Below are positions 11,529-22,514 of a DNA stretch of 64,000 nucleotides, in pieces; position 1 is the stretch's first letter, and every line of letters begins with the position of its first letter. Under the pieces are notes generated by a model that was not told the DNA's origin, made no database searches, and worked only from the letters and a program-made list of their open reading frames with translations. This DNA is from Bos javanicus (lineage: Eukaryota > Chordata > Mammalia > Artiodactyla > Bovidae). The position numbers and the translations under genes were made by a program. The stretch spans positions 33,955,925 to 34,019,924 of the forward strand of contig NC_083885.1 of NCBI RefSeq assembly GCF_032452875.1. The letters are read 5' to 3'.

Positions 11529-12893
11529 CATTAAGAGCCTGTGAACATCACAGGGCAATCTGAGAAGTGGAGAATGAAGCCCACGGGCACTGACAGGACA
11601 GAAGCTGGGTCAAGTTCAACCTGAACTCACAGTGACCCCTCTTGCCTGCGGTGCACCCAGAGAGTATAGGGGCCCACGTGAATTCCATTCGGCTTCAGCA
11701 TCTCATCAGGGGCTGACAAGCACCACCTCGCTTCTCATCATTGTCATTTCTAAATGCTTCTCTCTTAATATCTGAAGGTTTGGGACCATAAAATCCAGCA
11801 TTCTTTTATAATATAGAACATCAGTCTCACCCAAGTGGAGTGTGTAAAATCCGGTAATGAGGTACGATAAATCGACTTCCTGTGAAGATTTGGGGTATAT
11901 AATGCCCATATTTAATTAACATGCCTGAAAGTACACAAAGCCGCCTGGTTTCAACCCAGTTCTTGCTCATCCTCATACCGCTCACTCTGCCCAATGGCTG
12001 GGGAGTTGGCTCTGCCAGGGAGCCAACCCAGTGAAGACCCCCAGAGCGACTCCCCTCACACACTCTAAGCCCAGGCGGCTAACAGTCCTCAATGCTTGCA
12101 GCCTCTGCACCTGGAAACTATGTTCAGGAACTGGCACAACCCACGTCAGGGCTGAGCAGTCTCCTGCTCGTCTGGGTGCAGAGATGAGGATGCAGTGAGG
12201 GGCAGGAACACCAGAGCCTCCCCAGGGGTGGCTGAGACCCGTCCCGGGCACTCCTGACCCTTCTTCTCTCGCCTCACTCCCTGGTTCTCAGCCTGGGCTC
12301 CCTGCATCCCCTTGGTAGGATCTCTTTACCCCTTGATGATGTTTGTTCTTTAATGCACTGTCACACTCTCCACTGCCCATCCCAGGAGTATAACTGATGG
12401 AGGGGAGCGAGGCAGTCAGTTAGCCAGGAGGAACTCCTACAGGAGCTGGCCAGGTGAGGGGCGGGGCGGGGTGAAGGGAGGGGGCAGTGGTCCATCTGTC
12501 CCTTCTGGTGACCGTCCCAGGCCGCCCACAGCTCTGAGCACTGTGAGGCAAAGAACTTTGATTCAATGAGTGTGCAGAATGTGCTTAATTTTTTAAGTAT
12601 ACTCCAATATCTGCTACTTTGGTCTGGGCCTCTCTGAACCTTCTCCCAATTTTACAGGGGGACCTGGGCTTTTTCTATATCCGTCTATGAGCAAGGATGG
12701 GAAGTGGATTCATTCCTGGGGCTCTGCCAGCTGAGAGGGGCATGCAGAGTCTCCTCCAGGGTGACAGAAACTGAGAAAGGCAATGATCCATCCACTGGGC
12801 CCAGCAGAGAGGCAGAGCCCCAGCTGTCCAGCTCCAGGTCTCCAGACCTTGTGCAGCCACAGGCAGGGCCTGACTGTCCCATCCCAGGAAGGG
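11529..12893. other. single-copy DNA, GC-moderate
   Basis: No repeat family or gene recognised. Overlapping short frames on the minus strand (11706-12251) and both strands at 12675-12970 have no identifiable domain. Contains a G-quadruplex-type run at 12458-12484. Confidence 0.4.
12458..12484 (+). other. G-quadruplex-type / GC-box run
   Basis: Five G runs of length 4, 4, 4, 3 and 5 separated by 1-4 bases, containing two overlapping GC-box cores (ggggcggggc). Satisfies the canonical G4 pattern on the plus strand. Confidence 0.75.
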
Positions 12894-12975
12894 CACGGGC
12901 TCTGGAGCTACACCTGGCTCTGCGACATCACAGTCACTTACTGTCTCTAACTCAGCGTCTTTTTCCATAAAATGT
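12894..12975 (+). mobile_element. MIR SINE fragment
   Basis: 'gggctctggagctacacctg', 'ggctctgcgacatcacagtc' and 'ccataaaatg' follow MIR tRNA-head to core order. Partial and diverged. Confidence 0.5.
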
Positions 12976-13070
12976 TTTGGACTTTTTTTTTTAATGGAAG
13001 ACTAAGCAGCACTGGAAGGAAGTCTCTAGCTCAGAGCGGGGTGCATGGTTTGCTCCCTTTCATCTGCCCC

Positions 13071-13275
13071 TCCCTCCCTGGTGGCTCAGATGGTAAAGAA
13101 TCTGCCTGCAATGCAGGAGACCTGGGTTCAATCCCTGGGTCTGGAAGATCCTCTAGAGAAGGAATGGCTACCCACTCCCATATTCCTGCCTGGAGAATCC
13201 CACGGACAGAGGAGCCTGGCGGGCTACAGTCCACATGGTCACAAAGAGGCCAACATGACTGAGCGACTTACACCA
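13071..13275 (+). mobile_element. Bov-tA SINE
   Basis: Complete tRNA-derived head ('ccctggtggctcagatgg', 'aatctgcctgcaatgcagga'), then Bov-A body ending 'catgactgagcgacttacac'. Low divergence. Confidence 0.92.
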
Positions 13276-13399
13276 CTGCTACAGCTCCTCCGTTCCCGAA
13301 GGGCACACTCTTAGAAACCTTCTGTGTCGGGAAAGCAGCATCTTCATGAAGAAACATCTTACTTTTGTAAATAGAAGTCACTGTGGGCCAAACTGCTGA

Positions 13400-13522
13400 T
13401 GAATTTGGGAGATTGTGACTGTGGTTCTGACACTGACAAGTCACCTGGCCTTGGGCAAGTCACTTCTACCCCAGTCTTAGTTTCCTCGTCTATGAAATGG
13501 GGATGCCTGGCTCAATCTCAAT
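13400..13522 (+). mobile_element. MIR SINE
   Basis: Central MIR core is clear: 'gccttgggcaagtcacttct', then 'agtttcctcgtctatgaaat' and 'ggggatgcc'. Ancient tRNA-derived SINE. Confidence 0.7.
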
Positions 13523-15116
13523 GAAGACCCTTCCGTCTGAACTTGCAAACGTACATCTCCCTTGGGGAAGGTTGCTAGGAATCCACTATCCACTGATCAG
13601 TGCACAAAAACTGGATAAACGAGTTTTGAGGCTGTCTTGAAATGAGAACCACTTTGCATTTCCACACATGGATGGTCCAAGAAGTAAACGGACATTGAGA
13701 GAAACCAGGACTTTCAAGACGACAACCTAAAGAGGTAGCAAACATGTATGTCTGTGCCTTTAGCAGAGGTCGGTTCATTCATAATCGTAACCAGAACCTG
13801 AGAGTAACAGCTGGAAGGCGATGCTGCTCCAGTTCAGCTTAAAGCATCAAGTGAGTTGTGCAGCTCCTCGGTCACTTAGGGCAGAGCCACGCCAGGATGC
13901 CAAAGCCCCCTGCCCCGCCCCAGTCTCATGCACCACACTCGCTCTGAAAAACATTTCAACCCTTTGATCCCAATTTTGAATAATTAAGGCGTATCTGCGG
14001 CATCGTCAAACAGCTCAGCGTCTCAAATCAGAAACCACGCTCAGAGGCCTGTTGGGAGTGACGCCAGTGTGGGGGAGGGGGGTGGATAATTAAGGAAATC
14101 ATGGTGAATTAAGCTTTCTGCAATGAGGCACAAACATCTTTTCATGAACAGCAACATCATGTTAGCTTATGTTTTGCCAAAGAGAAAGGCAGGGCTTATC
14201 CTTGGGGTTTTCAGCCTGGTAAAACACATCTGGCAACTAAGCCAAATATTTAAGGGTCATTAAAATCCCAAACTCCCCGTGCCAAGAACTTTTCTCCTTT
14301 GTTATTCAAGTGCAGAGCAGTTATGGAAAATGCGTTCCATATGGCTCATGCTGCCGCGCTCCTATTTACTTCATCAAATCACTGCTTTGAAAGAGCTATT
14401 TGATGTCAAAGATGCGTTAAGATTTTATAGACTTTCCCAATCCAGCTTTTAAAGATTCTCCCTTTGAACCAGAAACGCTTGCCAAGAGTAAACAGAACTG
14501 AAACCACGAGGGGTCAAGGGCTTTGCTGGAAACAAAGACCCCAGCCTGATCAAGAGCTTTCAAAGGTTAGAGGCAAACACACACTTCCAACCACTTGCCA
14601 AAAAGCTCCGCCGACAATCACGTTTCCTACATAAGTTACATGAAGATGCATGTTTTTAATGTACTCGTATTTTATTAATAATGTAGCACCCTCACTCACC
14701 ACCTCCCACCAAGAAGCAGGGTACTCACGTGCTTAGCATAGGAACAGACTTTAGAAAGTTAGATTTATCTTTAAACCACAAATCAAAATTCTTTCCAGTG
14801 AGGGTTTTGCAGCTTTGAGAGAGAAAAAGCAAACAGACACAGACCTTGGAAAAGCTCCCGGGGACAGAGTGAACAGACCCTCCAAGATACCCAGAGCTAG
14901 GAGAAAACATTCGAGAGGAGCTCTTGTTTAGCAGATGGGGAAACTGTGGATGAGATCCTAGGACCAGTCAAAAGACCAGAGATAAAACCTGGAAGCTTCC
15001 AAACTGGTCCCTTTGCTTCTCCAGTGCCTTCATCCTTATTCAACAGTTTGCCTTGGCAGCCTCCTCTCATTTCCTCCACATCCTCCATTCTCATCATCCT
15101 CACCCCACCAGAGCAG
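13523..15116. other. repeat-poor single-copy block
   Basis: About 1.6 kb in which I recognise no transposon, which stands out against the rest of the window. No convincing exon. Its centre (13930-14480) has dense transcription-factor-like motifs and is listed separately. Confidence 0.5.
13930..14480. promoter_or_regulatory. candidate cis-regulatory element (unproven)
   Basis: Three (T/G)AATTAAG homeodomain-type cores lie within 135 bp (13981, 14087 and 14106). The first two share the longer string ataattaagg. A TCF/LEF-like ctttgatc is at 13962-13969, and a SOX-POU-like ctttgttattcaagt at 14297-14311. The DNA is repeat-free and keeps several CpGs. These motifs are short and expected to recur by chance, so function is inference. 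It could equally be ordinary single-copy DNA. Confidence 0.3.
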
Positions 15117-15460
15117 CTGAGGTGACGTCTGTAAAACTGAAACCAGGGCATATCACAGCTCAAAACTCCTCACCATCCCTCCTGTCCAACCTTCTACCAT
15201 GCCTGCTCACCCCAGCACAAATGTCCCCGCCCAGCTGCTCACCCTCGCCAGGCGCCAATAACCCCTACTCACTCTGCTCCACCCACGCCACTGCCCTCCA
15301 GTCCCTCCAGCTCACAGAGCTCATTTCTGCCTCAGGACCTTTGCACCTGCAGTGCCTTCTGTCAGAAGTGCTTTTTCCTTCTCTGCACAGCTTATTTTTC
15401 AGCTCTCGGCTTAACAGGTACATTTCCAAAGAGCTTGTTCCTGGTTATTCAGTGTAAAGG
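15117..15460 (+). mobile_element. L2 LINE 3' region
   Basis: L2 3' text in order: 'catatcacagctcaaaactc', 'cccctactcactctgctcca', 'tcatttctgcctcaggacct', 'ttgcacctgcagtgccttct'. This old LINE is widely shared in mammals. The 134-codon frame over it is incidental. Confidence 0.75.
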
Positions 15461-15521
15461 GCCCCCACGACCTCCACCGACTCCTGTCTCTGCACATTTA
15501 TCAACATGAAAAGAGACATCC

Positions 15522-15748
15522 TGGGCTTCCCAGCTGGCGCTAGTGGTAAAGAACCCACCTGCCAGCAAAGGAGATGTAAGAGACATAGGTTCAATCCCTG
15601 GATTGAGAATATCCTCTGGAAGAGGGCACAACAACCCACTCCAGTATTTTTGCCCATAGAATCCCATGGACAGAAGAGCCTGGCTGGCTAGAGTTCTTAG
15701 GGTGGCACAGAGTCAGACATGACTGAAGCAGCTTAGCACACACACATG
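15522..15748 (+). mobile_element. Bov-tA SINE
   Basis: Head 'gggcttcccagctggcgcta' with 'gttcaatccctggattgaga', then body 'actccagtatttttgcccat', 'gagcctggctggctagagtt' and 'cagacatgactgaagcagct'. Moderately diverged, ending in a short CA run. Confidence 0.9.
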
Positions 15749-15794
15749 CATTTGATTAGTACAGAAATACAAGGAGTTTGGTATGATTATTGGA

Positions 15795-15918
15795 AGTTCA
15801 AGAGGGAGGGGACATATGTATACCTACGTCTGATTCATGTTGATATTTGGCAGTAAACAACAAACTTTTATAAAGTAACTACCCTTCAATTAAAAAACAA
15901 ATAAAGTTTTAAAAAGGG
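15795..15918 (+). mobile_element. ruminant L1 3' end
   Basis: Terminal L1 3' UTR: 'gacatatgtatacctacgtc', 'gttgatatttggcag', 'taactacccttcaatt', then an A-rich tail with 'aataaag'. Only about 125 bp, so strongly 5'-truncated. Confidence 0.75.
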
Positions 15919-15924
15919 ACCCTG

Positions 15925-15995
15925 TGTTGTTTCTCCTGGGCCCAGCCCAGTACCTGGAATGTAACAGGAACTCGGTCAAGCATCATTTAATAAGT
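15925..15995 (+). mobile_element. possible L2/MIR-type 3' tail
   Basis: 'cagcccagtacctggaatgt' followed by 'caagcatcatttaataa' resembles the L2 3' end ('cctggcacatagtagg...aataaat') but is short and diverged. Confidence 0.35.
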
Positions 15996-16664
15996 CCTCT
16001 ATCTCCCAGCCTGGGCTCCTTCAATTAATAGGAGGAGATTTTCAAGAAGAGGCCAATGCTGGTGTTGAGAGCACAACTCTGCCCTCTTTCTCTCTCTCTC
16101 CTTACCCCTCTTTAGGGGCTCTGCTTTCTTATAACTGCCTCACTCACTCCTCATCTGTTTCCTTGTCTCACCATCTCAGGCCCTCCCAACAGTTTGGAAC
16201 AAAACCCATGCAAAGTCCTGAAATTTAATTGGAATCCGAAAATTCAAAGTGTCAATAACTCTTCATGGTGGAAACTGAAGCAGCTACGTGATGTGGGAAC
16301 TACAGGGAGAGGGGTCACAGAGCCTCAGAGCGTGGAGCTAGGAGGCTTTTCTCTGAGATCCTAGGTCCCTGCCTTCCTCATCCCTCAGAGGACTGGAGCT
16401 GATTAAATTGGCTTCTGACGGCAAATACACTATCCCTCACCTTGGCTTTAAGTGGCTTCTTCATTTCCCATGTATCTTTCTGGAAGTTCACATAAATATT
16501 TTTTATTTGTATGTTTGTGTGGAGTAAAATGAAACTGGCTGGAGATAAAATGTATGTGAATTGCAATGATTATACAGTCAATCTCTCTCTTTGCCAGGAA
16601 GTCTTGACGGAGGTAGATGAATATCTCAGCCCAAAAGCTTGTAAAGAAGATCAGAAATCTACAG
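15996..16664. other. single-copy DNA, no recognised feature
   Basis: No recognised repeat or exon. A short CT-rich tract lies near 16080-16110. Confidence 0.35.
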
Positions 16665-16790
16665 CTCAAGCATTTATTCCTTCAGTCATTCCACAAACAT
16701 TTTTTGAGAGCCTAATATGTTCCAGATGTTTTACTGGGGCTTCTGGGAGGAACAAGACCAGCATGACCCCCAGGAGGAAGGCAGGCGTTG
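16665..16790 (-). mobile_element. L2 3' end
   Basis: Reversed L2 3' end: 'cattccacaaacattttttg', 'gagcctaatatgttccagat', and then 'aacaagacc', the usual reversed L2 order. Diverged. Confidence 0.55.
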
Positions 16791-16815
16791 GGCAGGTTAG
16801 CACTCAAGCACTCAC

Positions 16816-16841
16816 GGGGGCGGGGCGGGGTGGGGGGGCGG
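16816..16841 (+). other. G-quadruplex-type / GC-box run
   Basis: Plus-strand G runs of 5, 4, 4 and 7 with single-base loops form a canonical short-loop G4. It shares the core ggggcggggcggggtg with the run at 12458. Confidence 0.8.
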
Positions 16842-17817
16842 TGATTGTGTTTGGTGAAGATCATACGACCTTGTGAGAACCTATCACAGGGAACCTCTCC
16901 TAAGCTGGTACGGTGGAAGTGCCTTCCTTAGGCAAGCAGCAATTGAGATGAGGTCTATGCCTGGGAGATGACTAAATAAATGGTCATGTGGTCACTAGCC
17001 AGAGTCAGGAGGACCCAGCCTCTGAGGCCAGCTCCAGCACCAACCAGTTATGTGCCTCTATGCAGACCTTCTTCCCTATTGTGTTCCCTTAAGTTTCCAA
17101 ATCCTTCTCCCCACCCCTTCCCCAGTTCAGTTCTGCTGATCTCCGCCTGAATTAAAAATCTAACCACCCCTACCCAGTGTCCCCAGGCCCAGGTCTCCTG
17201 TGCTCTCTTCCCAGTCCTCTTCCTGAAGCACAGTTCTGGGCACTGGGGGCACCCAAAGGAACACATTCATTTAAGAAAGATCCTACAGACAGGCTCGACC
17301 TGGTGCCATGAGGACCAGGGGAGCAGGAAGGGCCTGCAGCAGGGGTGGGGAGAGTGCCAGAGGAGGAGCCCCAGTGTGGGTGGGGTCTGGCAGAAGAACT
17401 GGGTTGGACAGGGGGAGCAGACACAGTCGCCAGGCTCTGGGCCCCTCTGCTCTCATTAGGAGGTGTCACTTTCTTCCTCCAGGCCCATCAGGGCCCACAA
17501 GTGAGTTTAATTCAAGGGAACAGAGAGGGACATATTCAAACGGGCTCAGACATTCCCCTAGGAATGATTCCTGCAAGAGATCTGCTCTGAATCTGTGGTA
17601 TGCTGGGGGCAAAGGAGAGAGAGAAATAAGAGAAGGGCAGTGTTTCTCAAAGGATCTCTGACCCCAGGCCTCAGAAACAGAACCTGCCTTGAAGCCTTTG
17701 GATGTTCTCCTAAAGAAAATCTGTAAATAATTTAGCTCCCCAAGTTAGTAGATTCTAAACAGCCAACACAGCCTGCTGCTGAGAGGAGGGTGGCGAAGGT
17801 TCCAGGGAAAAGAAGGC
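16842..17817. other. single-copy DNA, no recognised feature
   Basis: A weak MIR-like stretch may lie near 17000-17070. Overlapping frames at 17170-17661 on both strands are GC-driven and carry no known domain. Confidence 0.35.
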
Positions 17818-17960
17818 TCTGGACTGTGAGTCCCCTGAGGGCAGGGAGCAGGGCTGCTGGGCGCCACCAGGCCTCCAGCACCTGCAAGGTCCCCAGACCA
17901 CGGCAGGTGCACAGGAGCTATTCGAGTGCATCAAACCAAAGGGAACAAATGAGTAAATGA
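17818..17960 (+). mobile_element. L2 3' end
   Basis: 'ggactgtgagtcccctgagg', 'gcagggagcagggctg', 'cctccagcacctgcaagg' and 'gcacaggagctattcg' reproduce the L2 3' terminal order. Confidence 0.65.
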
Positions 17961-18639
17961 CTCATCCTTCGGGAGAACACACTCACACAACACATGACCA
18001 GGAACATGGTCCATTCTTACCCCCCTGCCCACCTGCCAGCCGGTCGCTCACAGGTAAAGGAGATCACTTCCCAGATCCCGGGTTGCTGCAACGTACGCTA
18101 GGGAGCATGTTGTATTAGTCACTTATAAATAACAGACAAAATTCAAAGAATAAGAAAAGTGGGGATGGCTGTGATTTTTGATAGCTATGTTACCATGACT
18201 GAATGACTTAAAACTTCCAGCTTATTGCTACATCTATTAAGCACCTAACAGAGGCTGTCTTCTCCTTGTAGAGTGCTAAGGTGAGTCTCAGATCAAGTGA
18301 GGTCTGGAGGAGGTATACTCTCCTCACAGATGAAAGGCGGTGTTGTCATACTGTTGATACATGGAAAACAGTAATTAGCCAATTCCTGGCAGCTTAACCA
18401 TGGTTTAAAACAGGCCCTTGTTCTAATATTACCTCCCTTCCTTTGGGTCAGAGTACTCTTGATTTTATTTTAGAGGATTATGTTTCTTGTCTTGTGAGCT
18501 TTAGTTTCTTCATCTATAAATGGGGACAGTTATAGCATCAGGTTTTATGAGAAAAGAAAAACTCATTCCGCTCTTGAGTGATCGAGGTAGGACAAAGTCA
18601 GCCAAGTCCCCTCTGAACTGTGAAGTTCAAATTAATTAA
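17961..18639. other. single-copy DNA with a possible MIR core
   Basis: A MIR-like core 'agtttcttcatctataaatg' with 'gggacag' is at about 18507-18530 on the plus strand. The remainder is unassigned. Confidence 0.35.
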
Positions 18640-18875
18640 TTCATGCCTTGAGCAAATGTTTATTGATGTCTTTGTGTTGGACAATGTATGCCAAGCCTTT
18701 CCTATATTTTTCTCATTTAATCCTCAGCACATATTATGTGTTGGGTCTTGCTGCTTCCTTTGCAAATGATGAAACAGAGCTTATGGAATTCAAGCAAGTT
18801 GCCCAAGATCACATAGCAAGCATGTTTTGAGGCTGAGATTTGAACTTGGATCTGTCCAACTCCATAGCCTACATT
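18640..18875 (-). mobile_element. MIR SINE, near full length
   Basis: Reversed MIR from 3' end to tRNA head: 'gagcaaatgtttattgatgt', 'ctcatttaatcctcagcac', 'gcaagttgcccaagatcaca', 'gagatttgaacttggatct'. The 60-codon frame at 18648 is a shadow of it. Confidence 0.75.
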
Positions 18876-19707
18876 TTCTTTGCTGTAGCATTTGACCTCC
18901 TTGCTAGGGGAAAAACAGTCGAACGCATATTTTATCTAAGATGCTAGGGAGTGATCATCCCTTCTGTTCCTTTATTAAAGAGTCTGCAGCAGTAATGAGG
19001 GGTTCTGTGAGCATGAAGGATATGGGTGGATGGGCTTATGTATTGGTCTCATCTGTCTAGCATAACTTCCCCTACTCCTTCCATCTCCTGCTCCTCCCCT
19101 TTCTCCTGATGATGACGATGATGATGGCCAACTCCTTCCACTGAGAAGTACACCTCATTGGCTCATTCCAGGTATTTCTTCTGGGGTTGTCAGTTACCGA
19201 ACCAGCTCCTCTGGCCACAGGAGCATATGTCTAATCCAAGCCTAGCCAATCAGAATGCTCTTCCCCTGATCACAAAGGCTTGATCCAAGGGGTAGGCACA
19301 TGAACCAAACCAGCCAATCAGTTTCTTCCTTAGGTCTTATTTACACTACAGCAAATAGACCACTGACTCGACAACAAATATCAATCCAGGTTGTGATTCT
19401 TAAAAATGAAAAATTCTTGGTCTACAATACATCTCACACTGTAATAATGAATTTAAGGTTCTAGTATGCTATATTAAGATGTATAAATTGTGATAAATGC
19501 CATCTGCCAACAAGGTGTTGTTTCATGGTTCAAGATTTTGAGGTCTAAGTTTTGGACCATCATGTATGAAAAGGATTAGGCTACTACATCACCTTCGACA
19601 CCTTCTGAGAGACTGGAGCTTTCACCACATACGTATACAGAGGGACCATTTGATTTACTGTTTCAAAAGATTTGAGACTTTTAAGAAGTCAGTGGTTGGG
19701 GCAGGTG
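18876..19707. other. single-copy DNA with a possible old DNA element
   Basis: Around 19190-19330 two 'agccaatcag' strings and 'ggtaggcacatgaaccaa' resemble a common mammalian CCAAT-bearing DNA repeat that I cannot name. A short GAT-type run is at about 19108-19124. The rest is unassigned. Confidence 0.35.
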
Positions 19708-20080
19708 GGGAGCTTCCTTGGTGGCTCAGTGGTAAAGAATCCTCCTGCCAATGCAGAAGACACTGGTTTGATCCCTGATCAAGGAAGATCCCGCCTGTTC
19801 CACAGGCTGTGGAACAACTAAGCCTGTGTATCACAGCTACTGAGCATGTGCTCTAGAGCTCAGGAGCCACAACTACTGAGCCCACGCACCACAGCTATGG
19901 AAGCCTGAGCACCCTAGAGCCTGTGTTCTGCAACAAGAGAAGCCACCACAATGAGACACCTACCTACTGCAACTAGAGGGTAGCTCCCACGTGCTGCAAT
20001 GAGGGAAAAGCCCGCACAGCAGTGAAGACCAGCACAGCCAAAAATAAATACATACATGCTTTAAAAAAAAAAAAAAAAAG
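19708..20080 (+). mobile_element. CHR-type tRNA-Glu SINE with poly(A)
   Basis: tRNA head 'ttccttggtggctcagtggt', then the CHR-2-type body with repeated 'agccacaactactgagccc', 'ctagagcctgtgttctgcaa', 'agaagccaccacaatgagac' and 'cccgcacagcagtgaagacc'. It ends in an A tail of about 17 at 20063-20079. Older than Bov-tA and shared across whales and ruminants. Confidence 0.88.
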
Positions 20081-20853
20081 AGTCCAAGGAACTCTTCAGA
20101 AGAAAAGAGTCGAGGGGGATGTTACTAACCATGATGCCATGACCACAGGTAAAAACCAAGACAGCCACCCTAGTTAGGGAAAACAATCATTCAGTCACGC
20201 AGAGCTAATGTCAAATGTTCGATGCCTTGCTCAAGACATCTTTCCTCTTTATCAGTCTTTTCTGACCGCGATTGTTCATGTGATTCCTTGACAGAAATTG
20301 TTCAGAGGAAAGTGCAGATAAACATATATTCTGAGTGAAGGTTTTACATGATTGCTAATTTAGCTAGAATAGCTTTTAAACATTGTCTTTGGAGAATCTA
20401 AGTTGGCTATGGAACAACAGCACAGTGGGAGGCTAATGGAGATTCAGCTACCTGCGGCTAATTGTAATTTCTTTGGGTTTCCTTTTCTAAATCATTTTCT
20501 TTTTTGCCTTTGAATCCCTGTTTCCATTTATGTCAGGTTTGGCCCAGTCTCAGCCCCATCCCAGCCTCCTCTGAAGCCAGAAGGGTCCCAGTGGACAGTA
20601 GAGCAGCAGGATCTGGACAGAACTAGATGACAAAATCTGTCACCTATTCAGATGGAGAAAGAGCCCTTTGATACAGAACTGAGCAGAACGAGCTCTGACG
20701 TGGCCAGGATGTAGGATATTCACGTCCAACGTTAGGAAGTGTCACTTTCCAACATTCTCTCCACGGATTTCTCACAAGAAAACTTTTCAACCTGCAGGTC
20801 ATTCAATCCCCACGCTCCCTTCCACTAACAGCCAGAATTCTATTTTCTTGCCC
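20081..20853. other. single-copy DNA, no recognised feature
   Basis: Mostly AT-rich. No repeat family or exon recognised. Confidence 0.35.
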
Positions 20854-20864
20854 CAATCATCCTT

Positions 20865-21133
20865 CGGAGAAGACAATGGCACCCCACTCCAGTACTCTTG
20901 CCTGGAAAATCCCATGGATGGAGGAGCCTGGAAGGCTGCAGTCCATGGGGTCGCTGAGGGTTGGACACGACTGAGAGACTTCACTTTCACTTTTCACTTT
21001 CATGCATTGGAGAAGGAAATGGCAACCCACTCCAGTGTTCTTGCCTGGAGAATCCCAGGGATGGTGGAGCCTGGTGGGCTGCCGTCTATGGGGTCGCACA
21101 GAGTCGGACACGACTGAAGTGACTTAGCAGCAG
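20865..21133 (+). mobile_element. Bov-A2 SINE with TSD
   Basis: Full dimer: 'caatggcaccccactccagt' monomer, 'cacttttcactttcatgcat' linker, second monomer ending 'gacttagcagcagca'. Flanked by an exact 11-bp duplication caatcatcctt at 20854-20864 and 21134-21144. Confidence 0.96.
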
Positions 21134-21359
21134 CAATCATCCTTATTTTTTGATAACTAGGGGGGAATGTCAACAGAGGAGAGGAAATCTAAATAAAATC
21201 AGTTCAGTAACACTTGGTCTCCTCTTAAAGATGAATTCAGTGATTCACCAGGTCCCAGGCATGTTCCTGAACTGGGGACAGAAGCATTGTCCCACTGGAA
21301 CCATGTCAACTCTTGCTGGTAGGAATTTGCATCCTTCTAAGTTCTTAGGTATAGGGAGG

Positions 21360-21634
21360 CTGCTGCTGCTGCTAAGTCGCTTCAGTCGTGTCCGACCCCT
21401 TGAGACCCCATAGGCGGCAGCCCACCAGGCTCCCCCGTCCCTGGGATTCTCCAGGCAAGAACACTGGAGTGGGTTGCCATTTCCTTCTCCGATGCATGAA
21501 AGTGAAAAGTGAAAGTGAAGTCGCTCAGTCGTGTCCGACTCTTCGTGACCCCATGGACTGCAGCCTACCAGGCTCCTCCGTCCACAGGATTTTCCAGGCA
21601 AGAGTACTGGAGTGGGGTGCCATTGCCTTCTCCA
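21360..21634 (-). mobile_element. Bov-A2 SINE with TSD, inverted to its neighbour
   Basis: Same family as 20865-21133 but in opposite orientation. It starts with a CTG run on the plus strand and ends 'ggggtgccattgccttctcc'. A 9-bp duplication atagggagg lies at 21351-21359 and 21635-21643. The spacer between the two copies is about 226 bp. Confidence 0.95.
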
Positions 21635-21643
21635 ATAGGGAGG

Positions 21644-22514
21644 AAAGGTCCATATAAACAAGGCTATCTGAAAGCTGTGACTTGAGATTCTTCTAGACTC
21701 AGCGGATCTTCCAAAAGTTTTCTATAAGAAGTCAGTTACTTAGATGAACCTTAGAAGTGGGTTTTTGGAGTTGAGCCATAGAGGATAAGTAAGGAGTCCG
21801 AGTGGTAGGCTTAAAAATTCTAAGGAGTAAAAAGCCAGCCAGGAAAATAGATAAGTAAGTGTATAAGAACAAATTTATAACAAGTCTCTGCCATTTCAGA
21901 GGAGAATACACAATGTTCAAGATGTTTGGAACACTGGGAGATGACAGAAGTTCAGACAGAAGCCGGAGTATCGCAGTTTAGTAAACTTTCATCTATGCTG
22001 CCTCAAGCCCTGGGTTCCAGGTGATGTTCCTGGGTCTCCTTAGGTTAGGAGGAGACTGAGGGATGGGACAAAAGGGCTCTCGACAGGGCTCTGATGCCCC
22101 CATTCATTCCGTGAACATCCGGACTCCGGGGAAGATTTCATCTGAATAAGAGTCAACTGCTGAAAGACTTGTGATCAAAGATTCTAGTTCAACACCCGAA
22201 AGACCCAAACCAGGGAGTGAACGGACTTGCTAAGGTCCAACACAACAGTAGTGACACAGCAACAACAACATCAGATCCCGCGGCTCTAGCCCAGGACTTT
22301 TTACATTGCAGTCTGAGGTGAATATCTTCCCAGAACAAATGAGAAAGTGAGAGAGGCTAAAAAAAAAGGACCTTAATTTTTCCCATCGTTGGCTAAGAGA
22401 ACTCTTGTCCAAACATCACACACACACACACACCTTTCACCTAGGAACCTGAGAAACCAGTCACACTAACTTCAGGGCTCAGTGGTACCAAATACATGTG
22501 TCTTACAGGCAGTG
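21644..22514. other. single-copy DNA with (CA)n
   Basis: No repeat family recognised apart from a CA microsatellite of 17 bases at 22417-22433. Confidence 0.4.

Noticed and set aside
15053..15457. 134-codon plus-strand ORF
   Set aside because: Coincides with an L2 LINE 3' region, which is non-coding.
17170..17661. Overlapping ORFs on both strands in GC-rich DNA
   Set aside because: No domain, no splice context; GC-driven open frames.
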